In this document: positions 43,840-52,916 of the stretch, one piece after another
Numbering within the stretch: the stretch's first letter is position 1
Layout of the letters: every line of letters starts with the position of its first letter
Origin: an uncultured bacterium
GTDB lineage: Bacteria > Cyanobacteriota > Vampirovibrionia > Gastranaerophilales > Gastranaerophilaceae
Length of the DNA stretch: 64,000 bases
Assembly: GCA_902760645.1 (NCBI GenBank)
Contig: CACWHC010000007.1
Span: forward strand, 26,434-90,433
Direction of reading: 5' to 3'
Program-made: the position numbers and the translations under genes
The notes under the pieces: generated by a model
Seen by the model: the letters and a program-made list of their open reading frames with translations, nothing else
Database searches by the model: none
What the model was told of the DNA's origin: nothing

Positions 43840-46266
43840 CTATTTCTTGGATGGAATTCTCATTCCGTAGAATGAACGCCATACAAAGAATAATGCAATA
43901 ATAAGGAATACAACCCCTGCTATTGGAGCTACTTCTCTGAATGCCTCACTTATTGCAATTTCCATCGCCAATAAACCGAATAATGTTGTAAACTTGATAA
44001 TCGGATTCATTGCAACGGAAGAAGTATCCTTGAACGGGTCACCAACCGTATCACCGACAACAGTGGCATCATGAAGCGGAGTACCCTTTTCTTTCATATC
44101 AACTTCAACAATTTTCTTTGCATTATCCCAGCAACCGCCTGCATTAGCCATAAATACAGCCTGGAATAAACCGAATACCGCAATTGCAATTAAGTAACTT
44201 ACAAAGAACGATACCGGTCTGTTTGCAAATTCAATATTATCGGCAAGCAACGGTGCTGATAAACATGCCAACGCTAACGCAAATGCAAACAATGAAATAA
44301 AGATATTTACCATACCTTTTTGAGCGTACTGGGTACAAATCTTAACAACCTCTTTTGAATTTGAAAGATTTGCAGACTTAGAATCCTCATCAAGTTTAAT
44401 ATTATCTTTAATGTACTCAGTAGCACGATAAGCACCCGTTGTTACAGCCTGCATTGAAGCACCGCTGAACCAATATATAACGGCACCGCCTGCAAGCAAA
44501 CCTAACAATGTATAAGGATTTAACAAGTTAAGTACTGCTTCCGGCTGAATACCAAGAGTATTCTGGATAACCAAAATTAATGAGAAAATCATAGTAGTAG
44601 CACCTACAACAGCAGTACCAATAAGAACCGGTTTTGAAGTAGCCTTGAAAGTGTTACCTGCACCGTCATTTTCTTCTAAAAATTGTTTAGCATTTTCAAA
44701 ATCAGGTTTAAAACCAAATTCCTTTTCAATATCCTCTGCTACATTTGGGATTTCTTCAATTAAAGATAATTCATATACGGATTGTGCATTATCAGTAACC
44801 GGACCGTAAGAGTCAACTGCAATAGTAACAGGCCCCATACCAAGGAAACCGAATGCTACAAGCCCGAATGCAAATACTGATGAATAAATCATCACGTCTG
44901 CAGGTATATGAACACTGGCAAAATAAGCCAATCCCATTAACGCAACTATAACAGCACCAATCCAAAACGCAGAGAAATTACCTGCAACAATACCGGAAAG
45001 AATTGTTAAAGATGCACCGCCTTCTTTTGAAGCAGTAACAACTTCTTCAGTATGTAATGCTTTTGGAGAAGTGAATATTTTTGTAAATTCAGGAATTAAT
45101 GCTGCACCTAACGTACCGCAAGAAATAATAGTCGATAAAATCAACCATAAATTACCGCCCATAGGTGCTAATAACCAATGGCTTACCCCAAAAGTCATAC
45201 CTATAGATAAAATTGAAGTCAACCATACCAAATTAGTTAAAGGTTTTTCAAAATCAAATTTTGCAGTTTTAGCTGCATAAAATTTATCAATGATGTTGTT
45301 AATCCAATATGCAATGACTGAAGTAACAATCATTAAGTATCTCATAACAAATATCCAGGTCAACAGTTTAATCTGATATTCAAGATCAGTAACTGCAAGT
45401 AATATAAATGAAACAAGAGCAACACCTGTTACACCATAAGTTTCAAAACCGTCAGCCGTAGGTCCTATTGAATCACCTGCATTATCACCTGTACAATCTG
45501 CAATTACACCCGGATTACGAGGGTCGTCTTCTTTGATACCAAATTGTATTTTCATTAAATCAGAACCGATGTCTGCAATTTTTGTAAAAATACCGCCTGC
45601 AACACGAAGTGCAGAAGCACCAAGGCTTTCACCGATTGCAAAACCTATAAAGCAAGCACCTGCCAAATGTCCCGGAACGAATAACAAGATTGTCAGCATC
45701 AATATTAATTCAACTGATACAAGACAAACACCGATTGACATACCTGCTTTTAAAGGAATATTCAATATATTAAGCGGATTTCCTTTCAATGAAACAAACG
45801 CTGTTCTTGCATTAGCTAACGTATTCATTCTGATACCGAACCACGCTACACCATATGAACCAAGAATACCAATCACAGACCAACCCAAAATAATGGCAAC
45901 ATCTTTGAGCGGCATATGCTGCAAGTATCCGAAGTAAAATGCAATACAAAGCCCGATTAATACTTCCAAACAGAATAAAAACTTACCCTGTTGCACAAGA
46001 TAGGTTTTACAAGTTTCAAAAATTGTATTTCCTACATCAGCCATAGCTGCGTGAACTTTCAATTTTTTGATACGAGAAAACTCAATAAACCCAAATATTA
46101 AGCCGGCAACAGAAACAAGAATACCCCAAATTAGTAATCTGAAATTATCACCGGTAATATCAGGGACAATCAAATCAGCCTCACTCGCAAGAGCAGGCAC
46201 AGCACCCACTAACATCAAAGCAAGAATTGCTAACAATGTTTTTGGTGCAGCAAACTTTTTAATCAT
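43840..46266 (-). CDS. hppA: Membrane-bound ion-translocating pyrophosphatase
   Basis: Integral membrane pump that uses pyrophosphate hydrolysis to move H+ or Na+. About 16 TM helices follow a signal-like N-terminus (MIKKFAAPKTLLAILALML). The active-site loops read EDDPRNPGVIADCTGDNAGD and GDTVGDPFKDTSSVAMNP, close to but not identical with the usual DDPRNPATIADNVGDNVGD and KDTSGPSLN. The 808 residues exceed the usual 650-770. ATG 46266 with AAGGGAG was chosen over an upstream start at 46299. Which ion it pumps cannot be settled here. Confidence 0.93.
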   Translation of the reverse strand: MIKKFAAPKTLLAILALMLVGAVPALASEADLIVPDITGDNFRLLIWGILVSVAGLIFGFIEFSRIKKLKVHAAMADVGNTIFETCKTYLVQQGKFLFCLEVLIGLCIAFYFGYLQHMPLKDVAIILGWSVIGILGSYGVAWFGIRMNTLANARTAFVSLKGNPLNILNIPLKAGMSIGVCLVSVELILMLTILLFVPGHLAGACFIGFAIGESLGASALRVAGGIFTKIADIGSDLMKIQFGIKEDDPRNPGVIADCTGDNAGDSIGPTADGFETYGVTGVALVSFILLAVTDLEYQIKLLTWIFVMRYLMIVTSVIAYWINNIIDKFYAAKTAKFDFEKPLTNLVWLTSILSIGMTFGVSHWLLAPMGGNLWLILSTIISCGTLGAALIPEFTKIFTSPKALHTEEVVTASKEGGASLTILSGIVAGNFSAFWIGAVIVALMGLAYFASVHIPADVMIYSSVFAFGLVAFGFLGMGPVTIAVDSYGPVTDNAQSVYELSLIEEIPNVAEDIEKEFGFKPDFENAKQFLEENDGAGNTFKATSKPVLIGTAVVGATTMIFSLILVIQNTLGIQPEAVLNLLNPYTLLGLLAGGAVIYWFSGASMQAVTTGAYRATEYIKDNIKLDEDSKSANLSNSKEVVKICTQYAQKGMVNIFISLFAFALALACLSAPLLADNIEFANRPVSFFVSYLIAIAVFGLFQAVFMANAGGCWDNAKKIVEVDMKEKGTPLHDATVVGDTVGDPFKDTSSVAMNPIIKFTTLFGLLAMEIAISEAFREVAPIAGVVFLIIALFFVWRSFYGMRIPSKK

Positions 46267-46304
46267 AATATCTCCCTTCAAATATGTGACTTTACACATT
46301 GTTA

Positions 46305-46333
46305 ATTATAATATATTTTTTAATATTAGACAA
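46305..46333 (-). promoter_or_regulatory. Promoter of hppA
   Basis: TTGTCT (46328-46333), 17-nt spacer, TATAAT (46305-46310) on the minus strand, divergent from the promoter at 46363. Confidence 0.75.
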
Positions 46334-46362
46334 TACAGTAACAATAGGAAATAATAAAAGGA

Positions 46363-46390
46363 TTGCCAAAGTCAAAAAAAATGATATAAT
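46363..46390 (+). promoter_or_regulatory. Promoter of the 62-aa membrane protein gene
   Basis: TTGCCA (46363-46368), 16-nt spacer, TATAAT (46385-46390), then AAGGAG before ATG 46412. Confidence 0.75.
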
Positions 46391-46411
46391 TATATATAAA
46401 AGGAGATATTC

Positions 46412-46600
46412 ATGGTAAGATTTATAGGTTTAATATTAATTGTATTTTTCTCTGTTGCGGCTTGGCATAATTTCAAACCAGAGAGTTTCACAAAAGAAAA
46501 TATTGAAGAAACAATCAAAAAAGAAAAAACGGTTAATGCAGTTCAAAAAGGCAGGGAACAAAGGCGTTTAGAAGCTGAAAAAGTTCTTGAGCAGTTTTAG
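46412..46600 (+). CDS. Small single-pass membrane protein, 62 aa
   Basis: One N-terminal TM helix (about 3-20) is followed by a charged, probably helical tail rich in Glu, Lys and Arg. It has a clear promoter, AAGGAG site and terminator, so it is a real gene. Function unknown. Confidence 0.75.
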   Translation: MVRFIGLILIVFFSVAAWHNFKPESFTKENIEETIKKEKTVNAVQKGREQRRLEAEKVLEQF

Positions 46601-46608
46601 TACATACA

Positions 46609-46643
46609 GAAAAAAGCAGTTCATATAAGAACTGCTTTTTCTT
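46609..46643. terminator. Bidirectional terminator
   Basis: AAAAAGCAGTTC (46611-46622) pairs with GAACTGCTTTTT (46629-46640); it serves the convergent 62-aa and 322-aa genes. Confidence 0.9.
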
Positions 46644-47610
46644 ATTGTTCTAATTCGGCAATAGCAGCTTCAGCATCAGCCAGCTGCTGTTCTTTTTGTT
46701 TAATACGTTCTTTCAAACCTTTCTTCTGCTCAGGAGAAGCATACTGTAACTGGGTATTCAATGCACTAAGAGCATTCTTTGCTCCGTCACGTCTTTGTAT
46801 TGCCTGATTAAGTTTTTGGAATCTGATTTTTTCTTCTTCTGATGCGTCCACAGGTTTTGCGGCAGCTGCTGCTGCAGCAAGTTCTTCTGCCGAAACTGTA
46901 GGAGCAGCTTTGGTCTTTTGTTTTGAAGTTTCTGCAGCTTTCTTTTTCTTTTCTTTTTCAATACGCTGAACTTCTGCTTTTATCTTTTTATCAGCAGCAT
47001 CAGCAAGCTCTTTCTGCTTTTTCTTCATTTCTTCCGTTGCTGCAGCTGCACTTTCTACAGCAGAATTTGCATAATCTTTCAGACGAGAAACTCCCTCTGT
47101 AATTGAAGATTTTACCCCGTCTTTTGCAATATGAAGCTCATTTTGAATTTGAGAAAGCTGGTCATAATCAATTTTTACACTATCAAAGCCCTGAGTAATT
47201 GATGCTTTAATGTCATCTATAATGCTTGTTTTCTTTTCTTTCTTCTTTTTATATTTATTCTTTTTAGTTTCTTTTTCGGGGACAACAACAGGAACAACCT
47301 CTTGGACTTCAGGGACAACGGGAAGCGGAGTATCTGAAACCGGAACGACCTTGTTTTCACCTAAGCTGCGTTCAGAACTAACCGGAGTAACTGCACTTAA
47401 TATTGACTTGGAGGTTTCTTCCGCCCAATTCTCCTTCGATAATTTCATTGACGGAAGAGCTTTATACGCCGAAACAGCAGTAGGATTTGGTTTAGCTACC
47501 ATCGTCTGCTTGCTGTTCTTATCGGTATTTGTTTGAACTTTTTTATCACCGGAATTTAGTTTTGTTCTTACACCCGGCTTTTGCTTTTGCTTTTTTTTCT
47601 CTTCTGCCAT
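46642..47610 (-). CDS. Lys-rich coiled-coil protein of unknown function, 322 aa
   Basis: Very charged: a basic N-terminus (KKKQKQKPGVRTK), a Pro/Val-rich linker with VPEVQEVVPVVVP, a KKNKYKKKKEKK block, then long helices (about 140-225 and 255-322) rich in Ala, Glu and Lys. There is no TM or signal. It could be a nucleoid- or envelope-linked adaptor; no family is recognised. Confidence 0.75.
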   Translation of the reverse strand: MAEEKKKQKQKPGVRTKLNSGDKKVQTNTDKNSKQTMVAKPNPTAVSAYKALPSMKLSKENWAEETSKSILSAVTPVSSERSLGENKVVPVSDTPLPVVPEVQEVVPVVVPEKETKKNKYKKKKEKKTSIIDDIKASITQGFDSVKIDYDQLSQIQNELHIAKDGVKSSITEGVSRLKDYANSAVESAAAATEEMKKKQKELADAADKKIKAEVQRIEKEKKKKAAETSKQKTKAAPTVSAEELAAAAAAAKPVDASEEEKIRFQKLNQAIQRRDGAKNALSALNTQLQYASPEQKKGLKERIKQKEQQLADAEAAIAELEQ

Positions 47611-47694
47611 AGAAATTTTCCGTACTTATATTATAAAAATACAATAATATTGACAAATTTCAAAATACTTATTGATTTGTAACAAAACTTCTAA

Positions 47695-48600
47695 TTATTT
47701 ATATATCAAAGAATCCTGCCTTAATTTAATTGTATAAGATGTACCTGCAGGAAGCGTAATATGCTCTCCTTTAGACCATATTGCTGTAACAGGAGATATA
47801 ATAAGATTTGCTCCATACCCTACAAATCCTACAATAGTAGGAATAGGGGATACAATAATACCTACAGGATTAGAAGCCAATTTGGAGGACAATTTTCTTG
47901 ATTTTTTATAAAAAGCATCCCCCTTTTTGACTTGCTTCGACATACCTTTAGCGTATCCTCTTTTACCTTTAATATTGTTGAAAAATACAAATTTATCATT
48001 GGCACGGACAATTTTTCCGTCAATAGGATGCGGTGCCCCATCTATATATACGGACTTTGCTTTCAGCTTCAAAGAACCGCCGTTACCGCCGTATGTAGGC
48101 GGATTTGACTCTTCAATAATACCTTTAAATACAGTACCTGTCGGGAAAGACACATACCTTTTTGTAACCGGAACAGTCGAAACAAAAGTCATGCCTGCAC
48201 CGGCAGAATTCCAATCAGAAACTTTAGTCTGTGATTTTACTTTAAATTTAGTTCCTTTTTTAATACAAATTTCAGTATAAGAATCTCCACCAAGCGGAGT
48301 TTGCTTGGAAATTTTTGCCGAGCCCCCTGAAAAATCAGTTTTTATATCTGATTTAGGGACAGGCGTCAAAGTAGTATAGGCAGAAACAGGCGGCAAACTT
48401 TGCTGTGTACCTGACTTTACCTGTTGCGACGGTGTTGCTAATGTGGAAGGCAAGTCCGGCAGACGCTCATGCTCTAATTTTGATGAATCATAAGTTTTTC
48501 TGATGTCATCATCAACAGACGTGTCCAGTTCAAAAGCACTGACAGGACACGTCAGCAATCCTAATAATAAAATTAAAGTACCAAATAACCTTATTTCCAT
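47695..48600 (-). CDS. Exported protein of unknown function, 301 aa
   Basis: A signal peptide (MEIRLFGTLILLLGLLTCPV, then SAF) opens the chain. Residues about 30-100 are Ser/Thr/Pro-rich. The rest is beta-rich with a basic GKRGYAKGMSKQVKKGD segment and short hydrophobic stretches near 245-275. The start lies 5 nt after the gltD stop, so it is the second gene of that transcript. Function unknown. Confidence 0.78.
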   Translation of the reverse strand: MEIRLFGTLILLLGLLTCPVSAFELDTSVDDDIRKTYDSSKLEHERLPDLPSTLATPSQQVKSGTQQSLPPVSAYTTLTPVPKSDIKTDFSGGSAKISKQTPLGGDSYTEICIKKGTKFKVKSQTKVSDWNSAGAGMTFVSTVPVTKRYVSFPTGTVFKGIIEESNPPTYGGNGGSLKLKAKSVYIDGAPHPIDGKIVRANDKFVFFNNIKGKRGYAKGMSKQVKKGDAFYKKSRKLSSKLASNPVGIIVSPIPTIVGFVGYGANLIISPVTAIWSKGEHITLPAGTSYTIKLRQDSLIYK

Positions 48601-48604
48601 GATT

Positions 48605-49975
48605 TTATTTTAACAATTCAATAATAGCTTTTGCAGCCTTTTTCCCTGCACCCATCGCATTAATAGCATTTGATGCCCCAACAGGAGCTACATCACCACC
48701 TGCAAATATAGTCGGAACTGAAGTTACTCTGCTGTCTTCATCAACAGTAATATACCCCTTTGAATCGGTAATTATTTCTAACCCTTCAGCCTCTGCCGAA
48801 CGTTGTATTATCGGATTAGGTCCTGTACCAAGTGCAACAATTACGGTATCAAGTTCAACTGTTTCAATTTTCCCGGTAGAAACAGGACGTCTTCTGCCGC
48901 TTTCATCAGGTTCACCAAGCTCCATAACCTCAAGTTCCACAGATTTAACTTTTCCATCTTCGCCGATGATTTCTTTCGGAGCATATAAAAATTTGAAAAT
49001 CACATCCTCTTCTTTAGCATGTCTGATTTCTTCCAAGCGAGCAGGGAGCTCTTTTTCTGTTCTTCTGTAAATGATATAGACTTCTTCAAATCCGACTCTT
49101 ACAGCAGTTCTTGCGGCATCCATCGCAACATTCCCGCCGCCAAATACTGCAGCTTTTTTCCCTGTCCATAACGGAGTTACAGAACCCTCTTGACCTGCAT
49201 GCATTAAATTTACTCTTGTTAAGAATTCATTTGCAGAAAATACACCGTTTAAGTTTTCACCCTTTATGTTAAGCATTTTGGCAAGTCCGGCACCGGAACA
49301 TATAAATATGGCATCAAAACCGTCATCTTTAAGCTGCTTAAGCGTAACTGATTTACCCACAATAACATTTTTCTTAAATTTCACACCCATATTTTTCAGG
49401 TTCGTAATTTCTCTGTCCAATACTGTTCTTGGAAGTCTGAAAGGCGGAATACCATACCTTAAAACACCGCCTAACTCGTGCAACGCTTCAAAAACAGTAA
49501 CGTCATGACCTGCTTTTCTTAAATCCGCAGCCGCAGTAATACCTGCACAACCGGAACCTACAACAGCTATTTTCTTGCCTGTAGGAACAATTACAGGTTC
49601 ATCTGCCGAAGTATTATCACCGACATATCTTTCGAGGGCACCTATTGAAACAGGCTCTCCTTTAATTCCGAGAACACAATTACCTTCGCATTGTCTTTCC
49701 TGCGGACAAACTCTGCCGCATACAGAAGGCAGCATACTTGTTTCTCGGATAATTTCACCTGCACCTTTTAAATTATCTTCTTTTAAAGCCTGAATAAACT
49801 TTGGAATTTGAATATTTACAGGACATCCCTGAACACATCTGGGGTTTTTGCAATTCAAACATCTGGAGGCTTCCAGCTTTACCTGTTCAGGCGTCAAATT
49901 ACTTTCGACAGGTAAAAAATTATGACGTCTTAATTCTTTATCTTGTTCTACAACTCTTTGTCTTTCAATAGTCAT
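48605..49975 (-). CDS. gltD: Glutamate synthase small-subunit-type oxidoreductase (GltD family)
   Basis: Flavoprotein that passes electrons from NADPH, for glutamate synthase or a related ferredoxin-linked enzyme. The N-terminal Fe-S cysteines are CLNCKNPRCVQGCP and SVCGRVCPQERQCEGNC; the FAD site is GSGCAGITAAADLRKAGHD and the NADPH site GGGNVAMDAARTA. No large GltB subunit is adjacent, so it may work alone as in homotetrameric forms. The start was placed at ATG 49975, 6 nt after AGGGAGA; an in-frame GTG at 49981 is possible. Confidence 0.9.
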   Translation of the reverse strand: MTIERQRVVEQDKELRRHNFLPVESNLTPEQVKLEASRCLNCKNPRCVQGCPVNIQIPKFIQALKEDNLKGAGEIIRETSMLPSVCGRVCPQERQCEGNCVLGIKGEPVSIGALERYVGDNTSADEPVIVPTGKKIAVVGSGCAGITAAADLRKAGHDVTVFEALHELGGVLRYGIPPFRLPRTVLDREITNLKNMGVKFKKNVIVGKSVTLKQLKDDGFDAIFICSGAGLAKMLNIKGENLNGVFSANEFLTRVNLMHAGQEGSVTPLWTGKKAAVFGGGNVAMDAARTAVRVGFEEVYIIYRRTEKELPARLEEIRHAKEEDVIFKFLYAPKEIIGEDGKVKSVELEVMELGEPDESGRRRPVSTGKIETVELDTVIVALGTGPNPIIQRSAEAEGLEIITDSKGYITVDEDSRVTSVPTIFAGGDVAPVGASNAINAMGAGKKAAKAIIELLK

Positions 49976-50005
49976 TGCCACTCTCCCTATTTATCCCATA
50001 CGATA

Positions 50006-50034
50006 ATAATAGAGCAAAAATTACCCTTGTGCAA
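50006..50034 (-). promoter_or_regulatory. Promoter of gltD
   Basis: TTGCAC (50029-50034), 17-nt spacer, TATTAT (50006-50011) on the minus strand. Confidence 0.75.
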
Positions 50035-50145
50035 GGATATTACAAAACATTATCAGATACATGAAAATAATCTATAAGTTTTGTAAATATCATGGCAAAA
50101 AAATACATTTTTCAGTTTTACTTCAGTAACTCAGAAAGGTTTATT

Positions 50146-50709
50146 ATGAACAGAGTTAACAACATCACATTTGGGGCAAATTTCGTACCACATGTAAAAC
50201 TGAATAAAAGCCGTTGGGAAAGCATAGGAAAACAATTTGAAGAAATAACATCCTTATATCCCGGACATTTTCACCTTATACAAACAACTTTGCACGGCGA
50301 TAAAAAAGTTTATTATCTTGCTACAAAGGCTGTCAATGGCGTAATCCGAGCAGAGGATACAAAACTTATGCCAAGTGACATACTTGGTAAATGGATTATG
50401 GATTTAGAAGATAAAGAAATTGCTAAAAAGTTGGCAAAAATTTTTGGAATTATGAAAATTCGCAAACAATCCGTATATGACATAAGAAAAGTACACGGCA
50501 ATAATTCTCTTATGATTGAAAATATCGCAGACAAATATTTAGACAGAATGAAACGAATTGCAGCCAATGACGAAGATATAATTCTCCCTCCATACAAAGT
50601 GGATACCCAAAAACATTCCATATGGGATGGTCTGTTTGATGCAAAATCAGAACTGTTCAGACTACAGCATATTGATGCAGGACAACATGTAGTTACAAAA
50701 ATTGATTAA
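50146..50709 (+). CDS. Tagged protein of unknown function, 187 aa
   Basis: Starts MNRVNNITFGANFVPHVK, with the FxG tag at residues 8-10. ATG 50146 has AAAGG 7-9 nt upstream; an in-frame ATG at 50092 would add 18 residues and bury the tag. The chain is mixed alpha/beta and basic, without TM. It opens the accessory region of the window. Function unknown. Confidence 0.72.
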   Translation: MNRVNNITFGANFVPHVKLNKSRWESIGKQFEEITSLYPGHFHLIQTTLHGDKKVYYLATKAVNGVIRAEDTKLMPSDILGKWIMDLEDKEIAKKLAKIFGIMKIRKQSVYDIRKVHGNNSLMIENIADKYLDRMKRIAANDEDIILPPYKVDTQKHSIWDGLFDAKSELFRLQHIDAGQHVVTKID

Positions 50710-50714
50710 AATAT

Positions 50715-50918
50715 ATGAAAGTAAATCAATTAGCAAATAATCAAATATACAAACAGAATTTTAACGGCAGCTTTAAGTCGCCGCTTGATATAGAGAACAC
50801 TTACAGTCTTTTAAAAAATACTATCTGGTACCGAAGTGAAGAAAAATTCCCCGAAAAGTACGGCAGAAAAGCATCTTTGCTGTTAAATTTCATTAAAAAA
50901 AGTATTGTATTTTCGTAA
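50715..50918 (+). CDS. Small tagged protein, perhaps truncated, 67 aa
   Basis: The N-terminus contains NFNGSF near residue 15 (FxG tag). It starts 5 nt after the previous stop, without a clear ribosome site. It ends shortly before an inverted-repeat element at 50925, which may have truncated it. Confidence 0.55.
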   Translation: MKVNQLANNQIYKQNFNGSFKSPLDIENTYSLLKNTIWYRSEEKFPEKYGRKASLLLNFIKKSIVFS

Positions 50919-50924
50919 ATAAAA

Positions 50925-51044
50925 AGCAGATTAGGTGTAAAATAACACCCGGTTTGAGATGAATGAACAGAGATTTTGAGAATTTTTAACATGAAAAGCA
51001 TTATTTTGTCATGTTATTGTTGGGTCTCACCAAACCCGTCTGCT
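50925..51044. repeat. Nested inverted-repeat element, MITE-like, about 120 bp
   Basis: AGCAGA (50925-50930) pairs with TCTGCT (51039-51044); GGTTTGAGA (50951-50959) pairs with TCTCACCAAACC (51025-51036) with a bulge; AACATGA and TCATGTT pair inside; GGTGT/ACACC forms a side hairpin at 50934-50949. No ORF. It may be a small non-autonomous element or a structured RNA. Confidence 0.55.
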
Positions 51045-51139
51045 GTTGAATATTATTTTGTAACAAATGCGTAATATTTTATTTTTTTTTTGTAAAATTT
51101 GAGGTTTAAATATTTTTTTTATATGTAACCGAGGAAAAT

Positions 51140-51946
51140 ATGACAGACTATATTTATTATGTAAAACATTCAAATACAGATGATAAATACAAAGATGCTG
51201 TAAAGAATCGAGTTACAGCTTTTAAAAATGAAATAAAAAAAAATAAATTTTTTTTAAATAATTTCACTTTTCACATATGTGATTCATTTAAAACATTGGG
51301 GAATAAATCGAAATTGACAAAATACGTTAGTGAACACAGTGATCAATTCTTCTATACTGGTGGAATGACGGCATCATTCAAAGAAGGAACTAGTGATATT
51401 ATTATAAAAACGTCAAAAGATTCAGTATTTAATATAAGTGTGGATAAACAAATTTCAGATGTTACGCAGGCAACAATGCATGAAATTGGACATCAATTTG
51501 ATGATCAGTTTGGATACTGTGATCCAAAATTATTACGCGAAGTTAAAAAACTTCCGTTATGGACCGACGATGAAGGAACAAAAGAACAACAAAAATTGTA
51601 TGATACTTTTTTAAAAAATAAAGATTTGAGTGATAGTAATGAATTTAAAAAAGCTTGGAAACAGGATGTACAAAATTTAGGAAAAAGTAGTTTAAGTAAT
51701 TTTCTATTCAAACATCGTCATATTGATTATTATGTGTTTGATGTAGATATAACTGATGGGGTAACTGACTATGAAGTAGAAGAAGCAGATAGTCATAGAA
51801 ATGAAATATTTGCTCAATTGTTTTCATATGCAATGGGGGAAGACGATGGTCAAAAAGAGGCAATCGTAGAAAAATATAGTAATTGTTATAGAATGGTAAA
51901 ATTATATATTAAAAAATATTTAGGAATAGATGTGAAAAACAATTAA
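51140..51946 (+). CDS. Putative zinc metalloprotease, anthrax-LF-like (ATLF) fold
   Basis: MHEIGHQFDDQFG near residue 117 is an HExxH motif, and RNEIFAQLFSYAMG near residue 225 matches the Glu-bearing helix of ATLF-type (lethal factor/Pro-Pro endopeptidase) zincins. The chain is 268 residues, very Lys/Asp/Phe-rich and more AT-rich than core genes, which suggests transfer. No signal peptide or FxG tag. A GAGGAAAA site precedes ATG 51140. It may act on the cell's own or host proteins; the substrate is unknown. Confidence 0.7.
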   Translation: MTDYIYYVKHSNTDDKYKDAVKNRVTAFKNEIKKNKFFLNNFTFHICDSFKTLGNKSKLTKYVSEHSDQFFYTGGMTASFKEGTSDIIIKTSKDSVFNISVDKQISDVTQATMHEIGHQFDDQFGYCDPKLLREVKKLPLWTDDEGTKEQQKLYDTFLKNKDLSDSNEFKKAWKQDVQNLGKSSLSNFLFKHRHIDYYVFDVDITDGVTDYEVEEADSHRNEIFAQLFSYAMGEDDGQKEAIVEKYSNCYRMVKLYIKKYLGIDVKNN

Positions 51947-52170
51947 GAATATTGGCTTGTCGGCTGGCTTTAACTTAACAATAACTTTTGCGTGCAATTA
52001 TCGGGACAAAAACTGCAAATAAGCGGACATTTTTGTTACCGAAATCGGACATTACGGATATTTTAAACCAATCGACTTCCGACCTTAATAAATCGGCAAA
52101 AGATTGATAACTTCGCCATTGCAGGCTCACTGTATATGAACAGTCAGTGTGAGAATTTGGAACAGAGTAT
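51947..52170. other. Short intergenic region, possibly gene debris
   Basis: GC is higher than in the neighbours. A 72-codon minus frame (51975-52193) reads SLQWRSYQSFADLLRSEVDW in part but has no ribosome site, and its 5' part lies under the higBA promoter. I see no gene here that can be supported. Confidence 0.4.
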
Positions 52171-52186
52171 TTGATAATTTTGCTAC

Positions 52187-52218
52187 TTGACATATTGTAG
52201 CAAAAACGCTACAATATG
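52187..52218 (+). promoter_or_regulatory. higBA promoter and operator palindrome
   Basis: TTGACA (52187-52192), 17-nt spacer, TACAAT (52210-52215). A perfect inverted repeat, CATATTGTAGC (52191-52201) and GCTACAATATG (52208-52218) around AAAAAC, covers both promoter boxes and the toxin ATG. It is the likely binding site of the antitoxin. Because the ATG touches this -10 box, TTGATA/TATTGT (52171-52176/52193-52198) upstream may be the real promoter. Confidence 0.75.
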
Positions 52219-52551
52219 ATTATTAAAGAAATTAAGTTTTATAAATTACCAAATGGAAAAGAACCTGTCAAAGAGTGGCTTTTAGATTTAGGCAATTCTT
52301 TGAGAGTAAAGTTATCAGGCGAATTGAACGAATATATGATGACAACTTTGGGGGATTTTAAACAAATTGAACCAAATCTTTATGAATTACGATTTACTTT
52401 AGGAAAAGGTTATAGAATTTATTATACAATTCAAAATAATGTATTGGTTTTATTGCTAAATGCAGGTGATAAATCAAAACAATCAAAAGATATAGAACTT
52501 GCAAAAACATATTTAAAAGATATAAAGGACAATAAAAATGACAGATTTTAA
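52216..52551 (+). CDS. HigB/RelE-type toxin (phage Gp49-like family)
   Basis: 111 residues of the RelE/HigB fold: an N-terminal KEPVKEWLLDL helix, LYELRFTLGKGYRIYYT strands with the basic residues typical of ribosome-dependent mRNA interferases, and LLNAGDKSKQSKDIELAKTY at the end. It overlaps the antitoxin gene by 14 bp in the toxin-first order typical of HigBA. The start codon sits in the operator palindrome. Confidence 0.88.
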   Translation: MIIKEIKFYKLPNGKEPVKEWLLDLGNSLRVKLSGELNEYMMTTLGDFKQIEPNLYELRFTLGKGYRIYYTIQNNVLVLLLNAGDKSKQSKDIELAKTYLKDIKDNKNDRF

Positions 52552-52825
52552 TGATTTTGTGTTAGAACAATTAAAAGATGAGGAATTTCAAAAAGAATAT
52601 ATGAACGATTCTTTGGCTCAATACGTTAATGACGGAGATTTCAATGCGTTTTTCCGTTCCTTAGAAATGGTAATTAAATCTCGTGATAGCATTTCGGGTT
52701 TTTGCGAGAAAGCGGGAATTGACAGGGCAATGTTATATGATATTTTTGCCGGAAAACGTGTACCGCGTGTTGATACATTGGCAAAAATTTTGAAAACACT
52801 AGGTTATAATCTCAAAGTTGCTTAA
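52538..52825 (+). CDS. HigA-type antitoxin with XRE-like helix-turn-helix
   Basis: 95 residues. The C-terminal half has a helix-turn-helix (FCEKAGIDRAMLYDIFAGKR) followed by PRVDTLAKILKTLGYNL, as in the addiction-module antidote family paired with Gp49-like toxins. The N-terminal part likely wraps the toxin. AAAGGA precedes the ATG. It should bind the palindrome upstream and repress the operon. Confidence 0.88.
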   Translation: MTDFNDFVLEQLKDEEFQKEYMNDSLAQYVNDGDFNAFFRSLEMVIKSRDSISGFCEKAGIDRAMLYDIFAGKRVPRVDTLAKILKTLGYNLKVA

Positions 52826-52916
52826 TATTAAAAATTTGCAACATACAATATTATTAACAGCAATTAATTATATTTTTATGTTTTATTATAGATGTGTAGT
52901 AATTTAAGGTGATGTT

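Noticed and set aside
51975..52193. 72-codon minus frame before higBA
   Set aside because: No ribosome site, start under the toxin promoter, no motif. It may be debris.
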